Shown here: piece by piece, positions 35,683 through 42,431 of the stretch | How the letters are laid out: each line of letters begins with the position of its first letter | How positions within the stretch are numbered: position 1 is the stretch's first letter | Source: a virus | IMG/VR virus record: IMGVR_UViG_3300010883_000073 | Location: 1 to 45,111 of that record | Reading direction: 5' to 3' (one strand) | DNA length: 45,111 nt | Position numbers and translations under genes: made by a program | Notes under the pieces: model-generated | Told to the model about the DNA's origin: nothing | Seen by the model: the letters and a program-made list of their open reading frames with translations, nothing else | Database searches by the model: none

Positions 35683-35764
35683 TACTAAATCTCCTGGGTG
35701 TCCGTCGACGAACTGTTTGGTCCATTACTACATATTCACGAGCGATAAAATCTTCTATATCCAT
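35666..35764 (-). CDS. Possible 32-residue ORF in the gap
   Basis: In the 88-nt gap after the 138-aa gene, a frame from ATG 35764 to TAA 35666 encodes 32 residues (MDIEDFIAREYVVMDQTVRR, then RTPRRFSNVKNS). It begins 6 nt after the upstream stop and overlaps the start of the next gene by 17 nt. The ribosome site is weak. It may be a real mini-protein with an acidic head and basic tail, or just a chance frame filling the spacer. Confidence 0.3.
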   Translation of the reverse strand: MDIEDFIAREYVVMDQTVRRRTPRRFSNVKNS

Positions 35765-35770
35765 TTAGAC

Positions 35771-36187
35771 TTAAGACTTCTTTGAAGGACTATTAAATGC
35801 AAGTGCTGCCCAATTCTGTGCAGCATCATCACCGAAGACTTGGGTTAAGTCAGCGCCAGGTGCAGCAGTCTCTGTCATAGAGGCTTGCCCAGGGGCTGAT
35901 TCATTTGACAGCTGGTCTTGATAAGTTCCTCTTGCTGTGTCTTCAAACAAAGATGCCATCATTGGATCATCTGTCAAAGCCGATACATTTTTAGTAACAG
36001 CTTTATTAAAATTGGGATTATCATCAGAGCCCTTGGGCCTGGATTTTCTTGGTCGAGGTGTGGGAGAGGATAAAACTCTTGACTCACTTAGCTGGCTGCT
36101 AGAAGAATTTTCTAAACCTTCAGCAAGAATTTCAACTAAGCATTCTTTGACAATTTGTTTTAGATCATCTCTTTTTAGCTTAGCCAT
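35771..36187 (-). CDS. Head-region protein with a capsid-targeting-like N-terminus
   Basis: A 138-residue protein. The first 23 residues form an amphipathic helix (MAKLKRDDLKQIVKECLVEI, ending LAE), the rest is Ser/Pro/Gly/Ala-rich and weakly structured until the C-terminal AQNWAALAF. The end of the helix, L-A-E, fits the (I/L)-x-E cleavage pattern of the gp21 protease encoded two genes upstream. Its ATG overlaps the TGA of the preceding gene (TGATG), so translation is probably coupled. A prohead core or internal head protein is the likely role. No domain is recognised. Confidence 0.65.
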   Translation of the reverse strand: MAKLKRDDLKQIVKECLVEILAEGLENSSSSQLSESRVLSSPTPRPRKSRPKGSDDNPNFNKAVTKNVSALTDDPMMASLFEDTARGTYQDQLSNESAPGQASMTETAAPGADLTQVFGDDAAQNWAALAFNSPSKKS

Positions 36188-36621
36188 CAGGTTCCTCCGA
36201 CTCCATCAATTGTTGCTATGTCCGGGAACATATCACGCTGAATTCCTGTAAGGCCTGCATGCACGTATATTGTCTGGGGATTCGCGCTCGCGTAGACTAA
36301 CATATCTTTACACTTTAATTCGAAAGACATGTGTGTGCCTGCAGGTATTAGAAAAATATTCTTCCCTGCTCTGGACGATCCTACCGCTGGGGCAACCATT
36401 CCGGTGCTGCCGTAAGCGATCCAAAATTTAGCTGAACTATATACTGTTATCCATCTAGAAACGTATGGAAATTTAACAGTTTTAGCCAAGACAGTATCTG
36501 TGCCTGATTCTGCTGTGTCGTCTAACGCAGAGCTGTTGACGATCTGTAGTGTAAAGGGAATCCCTGATTGCTGGTATTCCCCTACATGATTGTGGTGTGA
36601 CTTTGGTGCATGTAAGGACAT
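36187..36621 (-). CDS. Small beta-rich protein beside protease gene
   Basis: A 144-residue protein with a His-rich N-terminus (SLHAPKSHHNHVGEYQQSGI) and alternating beta strands (WITVYSSAKFWIAYGS, FELKCKDMLVYAS), suggesting a compact beta-sandwich. It begins 3 nt after the protease stop with a GGAGG ribosome site inside the protease gene. The layout could suit a capsid accessory or vertex-associated protein, but I do not recognise a family. It is co-transcribed with the protease and with the 138-aa head protein that overlaps its stop. Confidence 0.62.
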   Translation of the reverse strand: MSLHAPKSHHNHVGEYQQSGIPFTLQIVNSSALDDTAESGTDTVLAKTVKFPYVSRWITVYSSAKFWIAYGSTGMVAPAVGSSRAGKNIFLIPAGTHMSFELKCKDMLVYASANPQTIYVHAGLTGIQRDMFPDIATIDGVGGT

Positions 36622-36624
36622 CGC

Positions 36625-37233
36625 TTACTTTTCCTCCCAATTCAAAATATCATTGAAAATTCTATCAATACGATCAGAGCGAGTAAAGTGTCTATTCAAA
36701 TCATTTTCGCTAATTTCTCTTCCCTCACGCATCATAAAAGCTCCCGGGGTGGAAGGCTCTGAGACAAAGTCCCAGCAAATTAATTGAAAATCGTCCTGAA
36801 CAACTTGGTAGTCGCCATCTTGTTTTGTTGATCCCACACCCCTGGAAGAAATTCCTAGAGTTACGCCGGATTCTACCAGGCTTTGCAAAATCTGGCCTGA
36901 TGGGGTATCTAAAAGTTCTACTGATCCGTAGCAAACGTCCCCTTCCATAAAAGCTTCACGAACAATATGAGATGCGTTCTTGAGCTCTACTACAGATGAG
37001 TCTGGATGATCACATTCGCCGAGGGCTCTGTTTTCTTCAATAAACTTTTGATAGTTTCTTATTTCTCTTTCGAGAATTGGCTGTGGATATATTCTGCCAT
37101 TCTGATTAAGTGTGTCTGCCTTTTGCAAGACACCCTTCAGCACAATTTTTCCGGCATTCTGCTTTTTAGACTCTTCGATCATCTCTTTGGAATAATCGAA
37201 AGCTAACCACTCAGTTAGAAGTTGCTTATTCAT
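36625..37233 (-). CDS. 21: Prohead maturation protease (gp21 family)
   Basis: A 202-residue protein (from ATG 37233, preceded by GGAGGAAAGTA; an earlier in-frame start at 37260 lies upstream of this ribosome site and is unlikely). It shows the T4 gp21 serine-protease motifs: GECDHPDSSVVEL with the catalytic His (H76) and LGISSRGVGS with the probable nucleophile Ser (S129/S130). A PSTPGAF segment near 160-166 follows the usual family pattern. The protease is activated inside the prohead, cuts scaffold, capsid and internal proteins after (I/L)-x-E, and destroys itself. It overlaps the preceding gene by 8 nt. The order portal, unknown, protease, scaffold, capsid is as in T4. Confidence 0.92.
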   Translation of the reverse strand: MNKQLLTEWLAFDYSKEMIEESKKQNAGKIVLKGVLQKADTLNQNGRIYPQPILEREIRNYQKFIEENRALGECDHPDSSVVELKNASHIVREAFMEGDVCYGSVELLDTPSGQILQSLVESGVTLGISSRGVGSTKQDGDYQVVQDDFQLICWDFVSEPSTPGAFMMREGREISENDLNRHFTRSDRIDRIFNDILNWEEK

Positions 37234-38086
37234 TACTTTCCTCCGCAAGCTCAGTCCCAAGCTTGATAGTTGTCAAGAATCTTGCGACATTTTCGTCAGA
37301 TATGTTATCTGTGTCGAGAGAACGAACTGCTTCTAAAACTAACGGTACCTTCTTGAGGCTGTATGTGCTTGTGCAATTTCTTTCATATGCTTGAATAAGA
37401 GAAACCACATCCTCTTTTTGTTCTTGCATCAGAGACTTTGCAATACTGCCGTCTCCTGTCTCTTTGCTAAAGACCATTTCTCGTATTAGTGATCTCTGGT
37501 TCTCTGTTAAAGTCATGCCGTATCGTTTATTAAACTTTTCTCGCATAATCTTAACAGTAAGTTTATCAATATCATTAGACCTCAAGTCCTCAAGATCAGT
37601 AACACTCTTCTCAGTTATAAGCCACGAATGAATTTTATCTTCATAAAGCGCAACTCTTTTGATATCAGCACCCGGGGCTTTTCTCCAATCATTTAGCAAT
37701 GTTTGAATTGTAGCATAGGTTCTATAGCTTTCAATTCTTGTTGAGTAAAAACTATCGTCATCAAGAGTATGATTGATCTCCTTTATAAGGCGAGATTTTT
37801 CTTTCCGAAGCATTGCCGCGTCGTGGTCCTGGGCTGCGTTCTTTGCTTCAGACAAAATCCTGGTGGCAATCGAATCAGAGCTGACTGTTGTTTTAACTAG
37901 AGCATTGAACAATCGGAATTCTTTATAAAGCTCTGTCTTCTTCTTAAAATTGTTTTTAAGGATATCCAGTACAAGGTTTGCACGATTCATATCTCCATCG
38001 ACAAGTGCCTCAGATACTTTTCGTACTAATTGCTCATAGATGATTCCCACGTTTCTTTTTTTATTATGTGATTTACTCATCGTCAT
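37226..38086 (-). CDS. Helical protein in the gp67/gp68 position, function unknown
   Basis: A 286-residue, mostly helical, basic protein between portal and protease. The start overlaps the end of the portal gene by 14 nt (MTMSKSHNKKRNVGIIYEQL); ATG 38080 two codons on is an alternative. Segments such as VLDILKNNFKKKTELYKEFR and MTLTENQRSLIREMVFSKET suggest a helical bundle. Much larger than T4 gp67 or gp68 (about 80-140 residues), so not a simple homologue, though it occupies their place. It may be a core or portal-associated assembly factor. No catalytic or metal-binding motif is seen. Confidence 0.7.
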   Translation of the reverse strand: MTMSKSHNKKRNVGIIYEQLVRKVSEALVDGDMNRANLVLDILKNNFKKKTELYKEFRLFNALVKTTVSSDSIATRILSEAKNAAQDHDAAMLRKEKSRLIKEINHTLDDDSFYSTRIESYRTYATIQTLLNDWRKAPGADIKRVALYEDKIHSWLITEKSVTDLEDLRSNDIDKLTVKIMREKFNKRYGMTLTENQRSLIREMVFSKETGDGSIAKSLMQEQKEDVVSLIQAYERNCTSTYSLKKVPLVLEAVRSLDTDNISDENVARFLTTIKLGTELAEESNE

Positions 38087-40118
38087 CTGGACTCACTAAA
38101 TCTGAGAGATTAAACTCAATTGGTTCCTCATCTTCTGTAGATGCTTCACTAAGTATGGTACTACGATGTATACCTATGGAGCTATCCATCTTACTTAACG
38201 CTCGCTCAACATCTCTGGTCATTCTAGTATGATATTTTATGCCATCATCCAAAAATTCTTCTACAACATCATTTCTCGGAAGCATAGATTCCCTGAATCT
38301 TTTAGACTTCGTTTTAGCACCCAGGGGATTCTTGATAAAATCATCGTCGAACGGCTTATTTAGGGTGTCTTGTGTTCGTCCGGCCTTACCTACAGACACC
38401 ATTTTGGCCAAGTCGGGCATTGCCAAGGCTTCAGCACCTGCTGTTACTTTTCGACTCTTTTGGATTGGTTCGTTAAATATGTTCCTAATCTTTTTCTGAG
38501 CTTTTATCGGGGCTTCGGTGTCGGCTATCGAGAGCCTTCCGTGAATATCATCATCATCTTCTTCCTCTTCTTCCAAGTCTTCGCGGTCTTTTCCATCTTT
38601 GGCAGGCTCAGCGGTAAGAAGCTTTCCGTCTTTGGTGTCAGATGCGAAAAGGCCGCCGTCGTCGTCCGCGGGTGGTTCATCACCTCCAGCTTCGTCACCT
38701 CCGCCGCCTTCGGCAGCGGCTGAGCCAGCTTCAACAGCCTTATCCTCGTCGGTATCTGCAATTCTTTCATCAATTAAGCTAGCAATTTGTTCCTCAGTCA
38801 TTTCCAAAATTTGCTTTCTAATATATGTTCGGCTAACAAGACCTTCTGGTGCAGAGCCGGCAATTTCAAATCTTGCGCGCACCAGTTCTAGTTTTTGTTG
38901 CTGAGCAATTGAGGAAGGGTTTGATAGCTTAATCTCAAAATCAATGAGATCTTCGCCTTCATACCCGTGAGAGTAAAGATGAATCATGGCCAGTTTATTC
39001 AACTCAGCGATTACAGTCTTTTGAATTCTAGAAATTGATCTTGAAAACCGAATATCTTCTTGAGCCAGTGTCGCTTTAGAACCCACGTCCTCGTCATATC
39101 CTAGATATGCTTTTGGAATTTTGAGTGCTGCAAATAGCTTTTTCTGAATATACTCTACATCCTCAATAGCGGCTGTATTTTGGCCGCCGGCCAATGTCTC
39201 GATTTTTGTTCCGGATTCGCCGCCGCGTACGGGAAGAAAATAATCTTCGTCTACTGAGAGCGGGTTATACCGCAAGTCTACCTTTCCTGTGTCTTTGTCA
39301 ACAATCTGATTTCTCTTAAGACTCGTCTGTGCCTGCTCTAGATAGTTTGCGACTTCTTCAGGAGGAACGTTGCCCACATCAATGTAGAAAACACGACGTT
39401 CAGGCGCGCGTATGACTCTATAGACTAACATGGCATCTTCAATAAGAATAAGTTGACGCCAAATTCTGCGCGCGGCCTCTAAAACTGAAGAACCATACGG
39501 AAGAAATGAGTCATTACCTAAAAGACGAAAATGAGAAAGTTGCCAGTTTTCTAATATTTGGTTCCCCTGTGTTATCCATCTGTAGCGAACTGCTAAAGGA
39601 TCATCCGGGTCGAAGCCTTCTTCTCTCTCAATCTCAGAAATTGATATAGGGAATGCATTTATCACACCAAACTCAGGCGATATGTCATTAAACAAAAAGA
39701 AATCGCCGTATTTGCAGAGATTTCGTACCCACATAACAAGATTAAATTCAACATTTAGAGTTTCGTAAAAAAGTTGATCTAAAAGCTCTTGAAGTTTTCT
39801 ATTCTCTGAATATATGTGTAACACTCGACCTTTATCGTCAGGTGAAACTGTTTCTTCTGCATAGATGTCTAACGCACTTGCAATCTCAGGGGTTGCTTCC
39901 ATTTCAGAAAAGTCACTATATCGTGACATCCTATCAAATGCGCCATAAGATGACAATGTACTATTATACACATCACTATGCGCTCGCTTAAAAACTTCTT
40001 GCGCTGTTGAAGTCGACCCTACTTTGCTTGATTGGCCCCTGACCCGTCGCTTTATAACCGGACCGGAACGAAATAGCTTAGTAAGCCTTACAAAAAGATT
40101 TGGGTTCTTTCCAGCCAT
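38073..40118 (-). CDS. 20: Portal protein (gp20 family)
   Basis: A 681-residue protein matching the T4 gp20 portal family. Typical sections include RMSRYSDFSEMEATPEIASA (63-82), LCKYGDFFLFNDI, RAPERRVFYIDVGNVPPEEV and the central IPKAYLGYDEDVGSKATLAQ. Portal forms the dodecamer at one vertex through which terminase drives DNA and to which the neck binds. The extra C-terminal part (about 465-540) is a very acidic, Gly/Glu/Asp-rich linker, then a helical C-terminus; T4 gp20 has 524 residues. The ATG has AGAAGGTGAAAC upstream, 54 nt after the terminase stop. The stop overlaps the next gene by 14 nt. Confidence 0.93.
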   Translation of the reverse strand: MAGKNPNLFVRLTKLFRSGPVIKRRVRGQSSKVGSTSTAQEVFKRAHSDVYNSTLSSYGAFDRMSRYSDFSEMEATPEIASALDIYAEETVSPDDKGRVLHIYSENRKLQELLDQLFYETLNVEFNLVMWVRNLCKYGDFFLFNDISPEFGVINAFPISISEIEREEGFDPDDPLAVRYRWITQGNQILENWQLSHFRLLGNDSFLPYGSSVLEAARRIWRQLILIEDAMLVYRVIRAPERRVFYIDVGNVPPEEVANYLEQAQTSLKRNQIVDKDTGKVDLRYNPLSVDEDYFLPVRGGESGTKIETLAGGQNTAAIEDVEYIQKKLFAALKIPKAYLGYDEDVGSKATLAQEDIRFSRSISRIQKTVIAELNKLAMIHLYSHGYEGEDLIDFEIKLSNPSSIAQQQKLELVRARFEIAGSAPEGLVSRTYIRKQILEMTEEQIASLIDERIADTDEDKAVEAGSAAAEGGGGDEAGGDEPPADDDGGLFASDTKDGKLLTAEPAKDGKDREDLEEEEEDDDDIHGRLSIADTEAPIKAQKKIRNIFNEPIQKSRKVTAGAEALAMPDLAKMVSVGKAGRTQDTLNKPFDDDFIKNPLGAKTKSKRFRESMLPRNDVVEEFLDDGIKYHTRMTRDVERALSKMDSSIGIHRSTILSEASTEDEEPIEFNLSDLVSPDDDE

Positions 40119-40172
40119 GTTTCACCTTCTATCACTAACTAGGATGGTACTGCGTAGAATTCACTACATAAA

Positions 40173-41765
40173 CTAAAGCAGCCAACTCATATCACCGTAC
40201 GGACTATTACTTCCGCTTGTTGTAAAATGTTCTGCCTCATACGGCTTGAAGGGGTTATAATTCCTCGAAGCCCATGGGTTTTTAATATGGTCATGACCTC
40301 TTCCGTTGACACTAAAGCCCTCTAACATTGCTTGATTGAGATCATATGAATGTTTGCTATGCACGGGAGATGTATCGTACAACCAAATGCCGATTGCCAA
40401 TGCCATCATCAAGTCATCGTTTCGACCTTTTTGAGCTTGAGCTTTGTTACCTCTCCATATAAATGTCTTAGCTTCAGCATAAAGACGAGAAGAGTAAGTT
40501 CTAATCTCTCTATTTCTTATAACCTGCTCAAGCTTTGTTAATATTTGATTTCTAGACTGCCCTGTAGTGGCGAATCCAATTTTTCCAAGTTCAACCTCTC
40601 CCAGGCCGTAAAGTGCCGCGAATCTATCCTTCTCATTTTTGAAGTATAAGTTCTTGTACTCTAGATCCCTGAGCTTCATTATGACAGCGTACCCATATGT
40701 GTTGTTCTCTGGACATACTAAAGCTTCATTGTATCGCTTTCCGGCTTCAGCTAGCAGCGTTGCAAATTGATCTGGTGGTACTTTGCCCTTGAATTCAGCA
40801 ACAACTTCTGACGCCCCTGTATCAATCACATGAAACGTACTGTAGTCACCTGAGTCTCCTCTGGACACGTCCGCAGAAATGATATACTGGTGCTCTGTCA
40901 GCGCGTACTTCCACACCCATACTCCCATTTCAGGACCCCATCGATCCATGGGCTTCTTTATATTTGCACCTAGCCACTCTATGTCCTCTGAGCTAAGAAC
41001 TGTGTCACCCGAAGCAGAGAAATCACACAAAAGCTCCTGTGCTACTTGCTTTTTTGATAAATTCTTTGACTCGCTGGCAAACCAATCTTCACCGTGTTCA
41101 GGATGCACATCCCATGGAAGCTTAATAGGGTTAAATAAATTTTCGCCAGCTTCTGCTTTTATCCATAGATCGTGATATTGACCGCCTACACCATTGGGGG
41201 TTGATAGAATAATTGCTCGACCACCTGTTGAAAGTGTAGGATAGAGTCCGGTAAATAGATCATCAAAATTTCTAACAAATGCCGCCTCATCTACAATTAG
41301 AAGAGACAAAGCTTCAGACCGGCCTGCATCATCAGATGTTGGCACAGCTTTTATTACTGACCCATTCGAAAATTCTACGGCCTGCTTATTATTTCCAGTG
41401 ATCTCAGGCATCAGCAGCCACTTTGGCATACTTCTAAGCGCAACTTTGACTTTTCTTATAAAGTTCTGTGCAACCGCAAGCTTAGTTGCAATAACAAGAA
41501 TACTTTTATCCTTATAGAAGGCTGCCAGCCATACAGCATAGGCAGCAGTCAGTGTCGAGATCCCAAGCTGACGTGACTTAAGAATAATATTGAATCGATG
41601 ATCATTAAAGTCTTGTACACACTCATCCTGGAAGGGGTATGTATTAAAATCAATCAACCCTCGTGTTGGGTGCTGGATCTTTAAGTACTTCTTCATAAAG
41701 TACACAGGATCTTTGCCACAACGCACTATCTCTTTGATCTGACGCTGTTTACTAGTGACTGACAT
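40173..41765 (-). CDS. 17: Terminase large subunit (gp17 family)
   Basis: A 530-residue ATPase/nuclease. The Walker A-type loop is SRQLGIST (64-71), the Walker B is LLIVDEAAF (155-163, D159-E160), and a coupling motif LSTPNGVGG follows. The C-terminal nuclease has a first acidic site in YIISADVSRGDSGDYSTF and the final NDDLMMALAIGIW pair. The enzyme packs DNA through the portal and cuts it at head filling. The start overlaps the stop of the preceding gene by one base (TAATG), so translation is probably coupled. I see no small terminase (gp16) in the window; the 124-aa gene upstream does not look like one. Confidence 0.95.
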   Translation of the reverse strand: MSVTSKQRQIKEIVRCGKDPVYFMKKYLKIQHPTRGLIDFNTYPFQDECVQDFNDHRFNIILKSRQLGISTLTAAYAVWLAAFYKDKSILVIATKLAVAQNFIRKVKVALRSMPKWLLMPEITGNNKQAVEFSNGSVIKAVPTSDDAGRSEALSLLIVDEAAFVRNFDDLFTGLYPTLSTGGRAIILSTPNGVGGQYHDLWIKAEAGENLFNPIKLPWDVHPEHGEDWFASESKNLSKKQVAQELLCDFSASGDTVLSSEDIEWLGANIKKPMDRWGPEMGVWVWKYALTEHQYIISADVSRGDSGDYSTFHVIDTGASEVVAEFKGKVPPDQFATLLAEAGKRYNEALVCPENNTYGYAVIMKLRDLEYKNLYFKNEKDRFAALYGLGEVELGKIGFATTGQSRNQILTKLEQVIRNREIRTYSSRLYAEAKTFIWRGNKAQAQKGRNDDLMMALAIGIWLYDTSPVHSKHSYDLNQAMLEGFSVNGRGHDHIKNPWASRNYNPFKPYEAEHFTTSGSNSPYGDMSWLL

Positions 41766-42139
41766 TAATCCTGCAACTTAAGTCTATGGTGTCTTCTGTA
41801 ATAAGCAGTTCTACGAGGTGCATGGATGGCGCCTGGAAGAATTTCGACATCATCATCAGAAAATACTTCTTTGAGTTTGAGAGCACTTCCTGTAATTTCT
41901 TTATATGAAGACTTAAGTTCTGAAACCTTGTCAGTCATTACTTGAATTGCCTCTTCAGCGATTCTAGACATTTGCCCCCGAACAGCGTGCTCGCCGGCGA
42001 AATGAACAATTGACTGGTACTTAAGAATTAAAGTGTCGCCTTCAAAAGCACATGTAATTGATCTAGTGCCTGTTGGACTGGACTCATTTCCAAATGTGGT
42101 GTTGAGAAGGGAACTTAGTATTTCGTGTTTTGTAAGCAT
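41765..42139 (-). CDS. Hypothetical protein before terminase
   Basis: A 124-residue protein I do not recognise. It has a Ser/Thr-rich N-terminus, a beta-rich section (TCAFEGDTLILKYQSIVHFA), a helical middle (SRIAEEAIQVMTDKVSELKS) and a basic C-terminal tail (APRRTAYYRRHHRLKLQD). The start has AACGGAGAAAATA upstream. Its TAA overlaps the terminase ATG (TAATG), so it is likely to be made together with terminase. The position invites a small-terminase reading, but no helix-turn-helix or oligomerisation pattern supports it. A DNA- or RNA-binding role for the basic tail is conceivable. Confidence 0.65.
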   Translation of the reverse strand: MLTKHEILSSLLNTTFGNESSPTGTRSITCAFEGDTLILKYQSIVHFAGEHAVRGQMSRIAEEAIQVMTDKVSELKSSYKEITGSALKLKEVFSDDDVEILPGAIHAPRRTAYYRRHHRLKLQD

Positions 42140-42158
42140 TATTTTCTCCGTTTGCTCC

Positions 42159-42431
42159 TTAGATAACTAAATATGAAGGTCTGGACAACAGATTCTCGCG
42201 GTATTTGTCGATCTTTGACTTAGATGGGCGCCAACCGCTTTTCCATTGCTCAGAATAAGGCTCAGCCCATGTTACTTTACACTCTTCACAACAGTCATAA
42301 TTCATAAAGGCTAGCATGTCAGTCTGGTCTCTTATCGTTAGCTCACAAATAGGGCAATCCAAGGGTACTCTGTCAATTTGTTCTGAGCTTTTAATATAGA
42401 AACCCATCGGATGCTTAACAGACTTACTCAT
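42159..42431 (-). CDS. Small zinc-ribbon protein
   Basis: A 90-residue protein with two cysteine pairs, CPIC (26-29) and CCEEC (47-51), spaced as in a zinc ribbon, and a basic C-terminal part (WKSGWRPSKSKIDKYRENLL). The ATG overlaps the end of the nuclease gene by 8 nt, so translation is likely coupled. Such ribbons often bind nucleic acid or act as subunits of larger complexes; a partnership with the recombination nuclease is possible from position but not shown. Confidence 0.72.
   Translation of the reverse strand: MSKSVKHPMGFYIKSSEQIDRVPLDCPICELTIRDQTDMLAFMNYDCCEECKVTWAEPYSEQWKSGWRPSKSKIDKYRENLLSRPSYLVI

Noticed and set aside
41765-42139. The gene before terminase read as the small terminase subunit
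   Set aside because: Position fits, but the sequence lacks a helix-turn-helix or the coiled central oligomerisation part expected of gp16.
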